Assembly: GCA_031292525.1 (NCBI GenBank)
Contig: JARLGY010000064.1
Coordinates: 124,001 to 188,000, forward strand
Source of the DNA: Flavipsychrobacter sp.
GTDB taxonomy: Bacteria > Bacteroidota > Bacteroidia > Chitinophagales > Chitinophagaceae
Reading direction: 5' to 3'
DNA length: 64,000 nt
Shown: positions 35,161-43,104 of the stretch, in pieces
Position numbering within the stretch: position 1 is the first letter of the stretch
Layout: each line of letters opens with the position of its first letter
Program-made: the position numbers and the translations under genes
The notes under the pieces: generated by a model
What the model saw: only the letters and a program-made list of their open reading frames with translations
What the model was told of the DNA's origin: nothing
The model's database searches: none

Positions 35161-37200
35161 TTATTCTTTAACCAGTTTCTCAACCTTCAGCAATACATTG
35201 TCCGCATTGTAAATACGCACCAGGTACATACCTGTTGCCAGGCTGCTGATGTCTATAGTCTTAACATGTGCAGATTGCAATACAGTACGTCCATCGATGG
35301 TTGTGATCATTGTGCTCACATCTACCGCCGATTTAATGTTGATAACAGCAGTGGCAGGATTAGGATACAAACTTACTTGCGCAGCCTGTGCAGCTATATT
35401 TGCAACCCCTGTAGAAGGTAGTGTTACAGCATATGAGATAGAATAACGCGTGCAGCCTGTAGTGTCAGATGCGCCTAAATAGTAGGTACCGCTAACAGTA
35501 GGTGTAAAGCAACGCGCAGTATCGCCAGTTATTACGCTTCCGTTCATATACCATTGGTAGTGAGCATAACTGGTCACAGAGCAGAAAGTACCACTATTAA
35601 CATCTAGTGTGGGCACAGGGATAATAATAGCAGTCAAATGAACTGGTGACGAGGTGCTAATGCAGCCATCGGTACCGGTAGCGCTTAAAGTATAGTTACC
35701 AGAATCAGGTGCTACGTAAAAACTGTTGGTTGCTCCAATGATGTTTGCATTATTCAGGTACCATTGGTAATTATATCCTGTCAACACGCCATAGTTTGAT
35801 GTTAGGGAAACTGTATTGCCCCAGCAGAATGGATTAGCGCCATTTACTGTTACTACCGGTGTTGCTGGTGATGGGTTAACTGTTACATTCACAGAAGCTG
35901 ATGCGGTACAACCACCAGTACCCACTACCAGCAATGAATATGTACCACCTGTTCTTGCTATGTAGGTTTGATTACCTGCGATAAGGCCCCCATTCAGATA
36001 CCATTGAAAAGCATTGTTAGTACCTGTCACAGCTGTCAGTATTACACTGTCACCTGAGCAAAAAGTAGTAGGTCTCGTAACTGTAATGTCAGCTATAGCA
36101 CCAACCGTCAACGTAGCCGCAGATGAAGGGAGTGGCGACTGGCAACCACCGGTAACTACTACACGGTAGTTATATCCATCCATTGCCGCGCTAACAGTAT
36201 TGATGGTAAGTGTTGTTGTATTTACACCAATATAAGCAGTGCTGTTGGCCAGGTTAGTAAACCCGGACCCTGAATCTACCTGCCATTGGTAAGTTAATCC
36301 GTTACTGTTGGGTGTAAATGAGATGGTAGCAGTATTACCAATGCACGCTGTAACACTTGCAGGCTGTACACCAATCACCGATGGTGAAACAGGGATAGAG
36401 AACGCTGTGCTTACATTAGTAAGTTGTGTATTAGAGCACGAGTCTTGCAGGCGATAGTAAACAGATGTAGCTAAAGGTGGTGTAGTATACGTAAGCGATG
36501 TAGCGCCGGCAACATTGGTAAAAGTGCCGGGAGTACCAGATGTTGAAACTTGCCATTGGTAGTAAATGCCATTTGCAAAATTCACATTATCTACTGCAGT
36601 TAAGGTTTGTGTTGCATTATTGCATAAGTGGCCAGAAATAGCTGGTGTAGTAATAGTGGGCACTCCGGGAGTACCATTGCATGGCGGCAGTATAATGTTG
36701 AGTGTATAATCTTCAGCTTCACCATAATTAGCGGTACCGCAGGCACCTATATTTTGAAAGTAACCCACACGCGCCCTCAGCCTCGTATTACCGGCTGTAG
36801 CAGTTGCAGGTATTGTAATGCTAGAGCTATAAGTAGTATCGTGTGCCGAATTTGCTCTAAAAGCTATTTTACTCAGCATTTCGCTGGCATCAAAAACATT
36901 GTTATGATTCAGATCCACCCATACATAAACAGTATCACCTGCGTAAGACGGGCCTATTGTAATAGAAAACGGGTAAGAGTTACCAGCCATCAGCGTTGTA
37001 GAAATACTGGTAAAATTGGTATAGCCGGTATTAGTAGCGCCAGTGCAGAATACAGAGGAATTGTTGATGGTATTGAGGGTAAAATTATTTATCGTTTCAT
37101 CGCAGTTAAGGGCTGCTGGCGTACAATATTGGGCAATAGCCTTATTACTCCCTATGCAGAATGACGCAATGGCAATGGCAACGGTAAAAAGTTTTTTCAT
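35161..37200 (-). CDS. Secreted GEVED and Ig-like domain protein with T9SS sorting domain
   Basis: A 679-residue surface protein. The ATG at 37200 gives a normal signal peptide (KKLFTVAIAIASFCIGSNKAIAQ); an in-frame extension to 37239 is not needed. Residues about 40-175 form a GEVED domain: VYVWVDLNHNNVFDASEM, TRLRARVGYFQ and YGEAEDYTLNI. Next come several Ig-like/PKD-like modules with repeated YQWQVDSGSG, FQWYLNGG and YQWYLNNA motifs (about 205-600). The last 70 residues are a T9SS type A domain: VSLYPNPATAVINI, ITTIDGRTV, LATGMYLVRIY and VEKLVKE. It is probably an adhesin or matrix protein without enzymatic activity. It ends against the terminator shared with clpB. Confidence 0.93.
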   Translation of the reverse strand: MKKLFTVAIAIASFCIGSNKAIAQYCTPAALNCDETINNFTLNTINNSSVFCTGATNTGYTNFTSISTTLMAGNSYPFSITIGPSYAGDTVYVWVDLNHNNVFDASEMLSKIAFRANSAHDTTYSSSITIPATATAGNTRLRARVGYFQNIGACGTANYGEAEDYTLNIILPPCNGTPGVPTITTPAISGHLCNNATQTLTAVDNVNFANGIYYQWQVSTSGTPGTFTNVAGATSLTYTTPPLATSVYYRLQDSCSNTQLTNVSTAFSIPVSPSVIGVQPASVTACIGNTATISFTPNSNGLTYQWQVDSGSGFTNLANSTAYIGVNTTTLTINTVSAAMDGYNYRVVVTGGCQSPLPSSAATLTVGAIADITVTRPTTFCSGDSVILTAVTGTNNAFQWYLNGGLIAGNQTYIARTGGTYSLLVVGTGGCTASASVNVTVNPSPATPVVTVNGANPFCWGNTVSLTSNYGVLTGYNYQWYLNNANIIGATNSFYVAPDSGNYTLSATGTDGCISTSSPVHLTAIIIPVPTLDVNSGTFCSVTSYAHYQWYMNGSVITGDTARCFTPTVSGTYYLGASDTTGCTRYSISYAVTLPSTGVANIAAQAAQVSLYPNPATAVINIKSAVDVSTMITTIDGRTVLQSAHVKTIDISSLATGMYLVRIYNADNVLLKVEKLVKE

Positions 37201-37389
37201 TTGTAGCATGATTAAGTCGTAAGCATTTATACATACCATTTTGCCTGCCGTGAAACGCGGAAATGCACAAAATATGTATCAATATAACAATCCTAATAGC
37301 AATGATACAAATTAAAAACCTTATTCACAATAGCATTGTGTGCAATTATTCTTGCTTTTTATATCTTTTGTCATCCATATTGATTATTA

Positions 37390-38310
37390 TCAATAAGAGA
37401 GGGTACACGTAAACTTAACGCGTTCCCTTTTCTGCGCCAGTACATGCCAATTACCATCATAATCTATAGATGTCGGCAATAGCCTGTTGCCTATACGGGC
37501 CGTGCGTACTTTCATATGTACATCAAAATCATAAAGCAGGGTATGGTACGATAGCGAGTAGTTCCTTGCCACTATCGAATAATCACTTTTCCTGAACCAG
37601 GTAGTCAGTTCATTAAAGACCACATCATCTGCCGCTTCTGGCTTTGGCATAACATTAAACACATAACACTCTTCCCCATCAAATTCCTCCGATGAAAGAT
37701 GAAAATCATATTTCCCAGCCTCATCCGCATCAAAAATAGATGCTTTATTTCCTATAAGTGGTACACCCGTTATCTTCGATCCCGGGTTAAATATCAGCTG
37801 CTTCAACCTGTATTTATTCTTTTCAATACTACCACTCCCCTGCTCTTCCATCGATCCGGCAACTACATCACTATTGTTACATACAGTGTCTCTTGTAAAG
37901 AACAAGTAGTCATATAAGGCGGCAGTATAGTAAGTATAATCTCCATTCTTCTTATAAAAATCCCCGGTTGTATGGCGGTCAAAGGTTTGCATACTGCGAC
38001 ATGTCTTAAAAACATGTTGCACCGTTTTACTGCGCATAGAAGCCACTATATCATTATCACTTCCATAAATGCGTATGTCATTTTGGGCGGTATACGGCAA
38101 TATGCGTATGCTTTTAAACGCCTTATAAAAGGTGGTATCGGTCTGTATCTTTTTTATAAATTCCCGCACATCCCACCCTCCACGTGCGGCTCTTACCACA
38201 ACTGTGTCCATGCTCACAGGAGTATTAAATATACTTGCTGTGTCATACCGTTGAGCTCGCACATAAGTTGCTGTCAGGCACAACAAAAACGACATGCACA
38301 GCTTATTCAT
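37390..38310 (-). CDS. Secreted protein of unknown function overlapping ispD
   Basis: A 306-residue exported protein with a signal peptide (1-19, ending VRAQ). The segment VVVRAARGGWDVREFIKKIQTDTTFYKAFKSIR resembles the region after the carboxypeptidase-like domain in some Bacteroidota outer membrane proteins, and the C-terminal half (FDGEECYVFNVMPKP..., TWFRKSDYSIVARNYSL) resembles the lipocalin/LolA-like sheets of proteins that follow membrane lipids or lipoproteins. These are loose resemblances; I do not assign a function. Its start overlaps the 3' end of ispD by 8 nt, so the two are translated from one mRNA. Confidence 0.7.
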   Translation of the reverse strand: MNKLCMSFLLCLTATYVRAQRYDTASIFNTPVSMDTVVVRAARGGWDVREFIKKIQTDTTFYKAFKSIRILPYTAQNDIRIYGSDNDIVASMRSKTVQHVFKTCRSMQTFDRHTTGDFYKKNGDYTYYTAALYDYLFFTRDTVCNNSDVVAGSMEEQGSGSIEKNKYRLKQLIFNPGSKITGVPLIGNKASIFDADEAGKYDFHLSSEEFDGEECYVFNVMPKPEAADDVVFNELTTWFRKSDYSIVARNYSLSYHTLLYDFDVHMKVRTARIGNRLLPTSIDYDGNWHVLAQKRERVKFTCTLSY

Positions 38311-38992
38311 TTTTCAAGCGTGCATTTAACAAGGCTTCTGCAAGTATCATATCTTCCGGGGTAGTCACTTTCAGGTTGCTGCGCTCCCCTGCTACCAAGT
38401 ACACTTCATTGCCATATGCCTCTGCAACAGTAGCCTCATCTGTAAATAGTGTTGAATATTCCTGGGCAAAAGCAGGCAAGATAATGCGGGACAAAAAGGT
38501 TTGGGGTGTCTGTATGATCCGCAGTTCTTCCCGCGATACGGGATCGCTGCCGCCCGACCGCACCATACGAATACTGTCCGTAACCGGAATTGCCGGGATA
38601 GCGCTGCCCTTTTCTAAAGCCTGTGTATAACACGCATGTATAAGTTGCTTCGAAACCATGGGGCGCACTCCGTCATGTATAAAAACAACGGCCTCCCCGT
38701 GCACTTTTTTCAATCCATTTTGCACGCTGTGATAGCGTGTTTCACCTCCATTTACAACCGTAATATTTGCTGAAGAAGGAAACAATTCAAGCAACGAAGT
38801 CGTGTAGTATTCGTGGCCATTCGGCAAAACAAGTATGATCTTTATATCTGTAAAAGCCTCCAGGAAGGCCGCTATACTGTAGTATAGCACGGGCTTGCCA
38901 CTCAGTAACAAGAACTGTTTAGGCACAGCACTCCCCATGCGAGTACCACTTCCCCCTGCTACTATTACTGCATATTTATCGACTTCCGGCAT
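38303..38992 (-). CDS. ispD: 2-C-methyl-D-erythritol 4-phosphate cytidylyltransferase
   Basis: A 229-residue enzyme of the MEP isoprenoid pathway that couples CTP and methylerythritol 4-phosphate to CDP-ME. The nucleotide-binding loop is AGGSGTRMGSAVPKQFL (about 11-27). Also present are VNGGETRYHSVQNGL, the VFIHDGVRPMVS segment with the conserved Asp, and the C-terminal TDEATVAEAYG / NLKVTTPEDM block. Length is standard for the monofunctional enzyme, with no IspF fusion. It overlaps the downstream unknown gene by 8 nt and follows the POT transporter after 27 nt. Confidence 0.97.
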   Translation of the reverse strand: MPEVDKYAVIVAGGSGTRMGSAVPKQFLLLSGKPVLYYSIAAFLEAFTDIKIILVLPNGHEYYTTSLLELFPSSANITVVNGGETRYHSVQNGLKKVHGEAVVFIHDGVRPMVSKQLIHACYTQALEKGSAIPAIPVTDSIRMVRSGGSDPVSREELRIIQTPQTFLSRIILPAFAQEYSTLFTDEATVAEAYGNEVYLVAGERSNLKVTTPEDMILAEALLNARLKNE

Positions 38993-39019
38993 TCAATATT
39001 GCATTTTAAACTATAACCA

Positions 39020-40510
39020 TTAATGCACCTCATGCATCAATTTTCTTACCAATGGGGATATGGCTATCAGCACAACACCTGCAATAAGTGCGTAAATAGA
39101 TAACTGTTTATACCCCTCTGTATATGACATTAATTTTTCCGTCAGGCTGGCTTTTTCATTTACTGTTGCCATACCTGCACCCAATATACCTGCCGCATAC
39201 TGCCCATACGCACTCGCAAGGAACCACATCCCCATCATGACTCCATGCATTGGTTTTGGTGCAAGCTTAGTCATTATGGATAGCCCTATGGGAGACAAAC
39301 ACAGTTCACCAAGCGTAATAACAAGGTAGGCCAAAGTAAATACGTCAAGCGACGTTTTACCACTAGCATCTGCAAAGAACCTGGTATAATAAAAGACATA
39401 GAAGGCAAGGCTCAAAAACAAGAAACCCAATCCAAATTTCACAACCGTATTGGGTTCAACCTTCCTCCTGTTAAGCCACAGCCATAGCAAACCAATAACG
39501 GGGCTAAGCAATATCACAAATAATGAGTTAGAAGAATTATTGATCACATTTGGGTCAATATGCAACCCTATTACCTTGTCGTTCAGGTTATGATCTGCAA
39601 ACAAACTAAGTGAGCCACCCGCTTGTTCAAAAAAGGCCCAAAAGAAAATAGAAAATATTACAAATATCATCGCCGCCAGCAGCTTCTGGCGCTCAATCTT
39701 GTTATACTTCAAGGTTTCATATACTATATAGGCCAGTGTAAGCGGGCCCACAGTGTACATAAACATGTCTGTATAATTAGAATTAGAAACCAGTAACAAT
39801 ATCAAAGGCAACACAAGTAGCGAACCTGCATAAACCATCATATCATATACTTTTATTTTGGCGTCAGAAACTTTACCTAAAAGTGGCGACAACCCTATTG
39901 GCCCTAACGTGCGTTTAGTAAAAATAAAGATCAACAGGCTGATGGTCATTACAATTCCAGCTAGCGAAAATGCAATATTCCATGAATAATGCTTACCCAA
40001 CCACACGCACAACGCACCACCAAACAAAGCCCCGATGTTTATTCCGGAATAGAAAAGACCAAACCCCGCATCGCGCCTGGGATCGCCTGGCTTATAAAGA
40101 CTTCCCACCATCGTCGAAATATTAGGCTTAAAAAAACCCGTACCAACAATAGTAAAACTGATACCTATATAAAAGAATTTCACTGGGGAAGTAGCCAGTA
40201 TAAAACTGCCAAGTATCATCAGGAACCCACCCCAGAATATAGACTTTCTGAAACCTAATATCTTATCTGCAAATAAGCCGCCCACAAATGCAAGCGTATA
40301 AACAAATGCCTGCGTAGCGCCATATTGCAGGTTAGCAGCCTTTTCAGACAACAACAGCTTATCTACCATAAATATGGTAAGCATACCGCGCATACCATAA
40401 AAGGAAAACCGTTCCCACATCTCCGATAAAAAGAGATACCAAAGCTGTTTGGGATATTTACCTTTAAAATCCTGTATCTGGTCTAGTGTTATTGATTGGT
40501 CGGTAGCCAT
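39020..40510 (-). CDS. Proton-dependent oligopeptide transporter (POT/PTR2 family)
   Basis: A 496-residue inner-membrane carrier of the MFS superfamily that takes up di- and tripeptides with protons. The ExxERF proton-coupling signature is SEMWERFSFYGMRG (about residues 29-42). The second POT signature, GFGLFYSGINIGALFGG, lies near 150-166. Twelve to fourteen helices are predicted. A C-terminal block LGELCLSPIGLSIMTKLAP is typical of bacterial DtpT-type proteins. The gene is upstream of ispD with a 27-bp gap and could be co-transcribed, though no functional link is evident. Confidence 0.96.
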   Translation of the reverse strand: MATDQSITLDQIQDFKGKYPKQLWYLFLSEMWERFSFYGMRGMLTIFMVDKLLLSEKAANLQYGATQAFVYTLAFVGGLFADKILGFRKSIFWGGFLMILGSFILATSPVKFFYIGISFTIVGTGFFKPNISTMVGSLYKPGDPRRDAGFGLFYSGINIGALFGGALCVWLGKHYSWNIAFSLAGIVMTISLLIFIFTKRTLGPIGLSPLLGKVSDAKIKVYDMMVYAGSLLVLPLILLLVSNSNYTDMFMYTVGPLTLAYIVYETLKYNKIERQKLLAAMIFVIFSIFFWAFFEQAGGSLSLFADHNLNDKVIGLHIDPNVINNSSNSLFVILLSPVIGLLWLWLNRRKVEPNTVVKFGLGFLFLSLAFYVFYYTRFFADASGKTSLDVFTLAYLVITLGELCLSPIGLSIMTKLAPKPMHGVMMGMWFLASAYGQYAAGILGAGMATVNEKASLTEKLMSYTEGYKQLSIYALIAGVVLIAISPLVRKLMHEVH

Positions 40511-40574
40511 TAATAAGCAATTAAGACCCTAAAATAAGGGTATTTTTACTTAGTGGTGTAGATTTAGATGGCTA

Positions 40575-41609
40575 CTATATATTCTTGCGCAGAAATTCTG
40601 CAAGTTCCATGGGCTCTATATTTTTCCTTACTATCACTCCATTTTGGTCTAGCAGGAAGTTGGCAGGAGTAAAATTTATAGATAGGCGATCAGCATTCTT
40701 ACTATCTGCATCCAAATACTGAGGCCAGTTGATTTCCTTTTGTTTTACTATCTCTTTCCATAGCTCTATATCCGTTGTTGCGTCTGTAGATATTCCTATT
40801 ATCTCAAAACCCTTGTCCCGATAGGTATCATATATATTCTTGAACGTAGAAAATTGTGCTATACAGGGGTTGCAGTGACTAAACCAAAAATCAATAAGTG
40901 TGTATTTATTCTGTTTATTTACTTGTGGTGCCACAACAGGTATATTATGAATGTCAGACAATTGAAGCTGGGGGAATATACCACCAACTGAAGTGCATTT
41001 TGCTGCCTGTATCTGTTGTGCAATTATTTTTCCGGTGTGCGTATTTCTTAGTTCAGGCGCAAGAGCAGTGTACACCGTATCATAAACAGGTCGGTATCCA
41101 AAATTCACATAAGAGACTAGCGCCCATAAAGCAATATAAGAGTCGGGATAACTCCTTGCATACTGTAGCAGTGTACCTTTATTTCTTATTGCCGTAAAAT
41201 ACCGTCCCCTATATTCATCCATGCTTTTGTTTACAATCTCAGGTGTTACTCTTAGAGAATCCCTGTTGCAGGTCACTTTATTCAGCCCGGCATTAACAAA
41301 AAAGATCCCTGATAAGTATCTCACCTGACCATATACCTTCAGACCCAACAAGTATGCAGTAGGATAAGAAATAGAATCACTAAAGGTGAATTTCCCATTT
41401 ACAACCTGGGTCTCCAGGTTGGTCTTAAAGGGATAATATGATTCATAAGGCACTACTGGCATCAACACCATATTACCCTTATCCACATTAATTGTACCCT
41501 GTAGTGTAAATGTTGTAGTTTCTTGCGCGTAACTACTTTGCAGCAACAATATGCATACAATCAGTATACTTAACTGTTTATGCAACCCAGACAAATGAAA
41601 TGACGACAT
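40575..41609 (-). CDS. Thioredoxin-like (TlpA/AhpC-TSA) protein with DUF4369 domain
   Basis: A 344-residue exported protein. Signal peptide SILIVCILLLQSSYAQ; the ATG at 41609 is preferred over a GTG at 41642. Residues about 32-130 match DUF4369 (FTLQGTINVDKGNMVL..., GKFTFSDSI), a Bacteroidota-specific domain in front of thioredoxin folds. The thioredoxin-like domain (about 205-344) has the redox site FWFSHCNPCIAQF, with CNPC, and a cis-proline in FTPANFLLDQNG. It likely reduces disulfides in the periplasm, as TlpA and ResA do. It stands between the CDF and POT genes and looks monocistronic. Confidence 0.92.
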   Translation of the reverse strand: MSSFHLSGLHKQLSILIVCILLLQSSYAQETTTFTLQGTINVDKGNMVLMPVVPYESYYPFKTNLETQVVNGKFTFSDSISYPTAYLLGLKVYGQVRYLSGIFFVNAGLNKVTCNRDSLRVTPEIVNKSMDEYRGRYFTAIRNKGTLLQYARSYPDSYIALWALVSYVNFGYRPVYDTVYTALAPELRNTHTGKIIAQQIQAAKCTSVGGIFPQLQLSDIHNIPVVAPQVNKQNKYTLIDFWFSHCNPCIAQFSTFKNIYDTYRDKGFEIIGISTDATTDIELWKEIVKQKEINWPQYLDADSKNADRLSINFTPANFLLDQNGVIVRKNIEPMELAEFLRKNI

Positions 41610-41688
41610 ATTATTACACAGCTTAGCTATGCTTTGTAACACAATTTATGATTTTTATGCTAAACCCTTCGGTTGTGCAGTTACACCA

Positions 41689-42693
41689 TCAACTCGGCAC
41701 GCTATAATCTATTTTCCCATGCTTTTCATTCAGCCATACATTCTCAAAATTCCATGCAACTTGCTCCTTAAATTCAAACTTACGCTCTGGGCATTCGATT
41801 AGCGAACAAAGGTGGCACTGGTAAGGCATGCACCCATCTATATGTATAAAAAACTCTACCTTATCGCCAAAGTGCGATCGTATTAATGTTTCCAGTTCAT
41901 GGATCTCCTTTTCTGCATCTGCTACAAGATAATACCAGGGTATGGTCATATGCGTATCCACATGCATCACATCTCCATATTGTATCACACGCAGGTTATG
42001 CAGATCCACCCACTGCGGCTTGCGGTGAAGCTGCAAAAAATCTATAACTTCTTTAAGTAGTTTTTCATCTGCTTCATCCATTATACCTGCCAAAGATTTC
42101 CGCAAAACTTTGTATCCCGTTACTATAATGATCCCTGCAAATATCAAAGCTATTACACTATCCAGCCATAGCCACTTTGTCCATATGATCAATAGTAAGC
42201 CAATAACAATACCAATGGTAGCATAAGCATCCGACATAAGATGATTGCCTGCTGCTTCAACTACTGCCGACTTATGCTTCACCCCTGCTTTAAGGGCATA
42301 ACGCCCCATCAGGTAATTAACAAAACCAGTCATGCATACCAGCATCACCCCTATATCTAGTTTATGCAATTGGTGCACCTCCAATAGCTGATGCACTGCC
42401 TGGTATATAATTAATAACCCAGCTATACTAATTAAGGCCCCTTCTACCGCAGCCGAAACGTATTCAGCCTTACCATGCCCGTAAGGGTGATCACGATCCC
42501 TCGGTTTAGCGGCGAGGATAATGCTATACAAACCTATAAAACCTGATACTACGTTAGCTATGCTTTCCAGCGCATCGGTAAGTATGGTAACAGAATGGGT
42601 GAGATAGTAAGCCAGTAACTTACCAAGGAACAAAACAACCGAGAGAAAGGCTATTTTATACTGTATGCGTATAGTGATGTTCTCTTGTTTCAA
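41689..42693 (-). CDS. Cation diffusion facilitator (CDF) transporter with Cys-rich C-terminus
   Basis: A 334-residue inner-membrane metal/proton antiporter, starting with TTG. Six helices (about 12-205) carry the transport site: TDALESIAN in helix 2 and HLMSD in helix 5 (His and Asp four residues apart). The DRDHPYGHGKAEY loop is typical. The cytoplasmic domain (about 215-300) ends in a cysteine-rich segment, HIDGCMPYQCHLCSLIECPE, with four Cys that could bind metal. It is followed by a further 25 residues not seen in FieF. The exported ion (Zn, Fe, Mn or Co) cannot be decided. Confidence 0.95.
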   Translation of the reverse strand: MKQENITIRIQYKIAFLSVVLFLGKLLAYYLTHSVTILTDALESIANVVSGFIGLYSIILAAKPRDRDHPYGHGKAEYVSAAVEGALISIAGLLIIYQAVHQLLEVHQLHKLDIGVMLVCMTGFVNYLMGRYALKAGVKHKSAVVEAAGNHLMSDAYATIGIVIGLLLIIWTKWLWLDSVIALIFAGIIIVTGYKVLRKSLAGIMDEADEKLLKEVIDFLQLHRKPQWVDLHNLRVIQYGDVMHVDTHMTIPWYYLVADAEKEIHELETLIRSHFGDKVEFFIHIDGCMPYQCHLCSLIECPERKFEFKEQVAWNFENVWLNEKHGKIDYSVPS

Positions 42694-42761
42694 TATGAAG
42701 CGTAAATACGGTGCAATATATGTTTAGATGCCGTAAAAAGGCACATTAAATTATCAACATC

Positions 42762-43103
42762 TTACACTATCCGCCGCACATAGCTCGCAGTGAGAGCCGA
42801 TAGCCCACCAACTAATGCCCCAATTAGTGCAGTAACCGCAATAAACCACGGATACCCTGGTAAGTTAAACACGCCTGCCATACGCCCAGACAAAACATGC
42901 GCGTTCGCGCTATCTCTCCACAGCGCTATACATAACCAGCTAAGGCCGACCCCAAGAAAACCAGACAAGAAAGACTCGGCCGGTTTTGCACGGGTAAACC
43001 CCATTACCATGAAGGCAACTACCGCGATCATCCACCATGCCCATATCCATTCTGCGTAGGCAGAAATAACCGCGATCAATAAAACATGTAACAGGAACCG
43101 CAT
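42762..43103 (-). CDS. Small four-helix membrane protein of unknown function
   Basis: A 113-residue protein with four hydrophobic segments (about 3-20, 20-33, 40-55 and 80-108). The ATG at 43103 sits 1 nt after the stop of the penicillin-acylase-like gene (TAAGATG), which indicates translational coupling. The frame is open upstream to 43196, but those codons overlap the acylase gene in another frame. Tryptophan-rich helix EWIWAWWMIAVVAF and the C-terminal ALIGALVGGLSALTASYVRR are notable. Function unknown. Confidence 0.75.
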   Translation of the reverse strand: MRFLLHVLLIAVISAYAEWIWAWWMIAVVAFMVMGFTRAKPAESFLSGFLGVGLSWLCIALWRDSANAHVLSGRMAGVFNLPGYPWFIAVTALIGALVGGLSALTASYVRRIV

Positions 43104-43104
43104 C

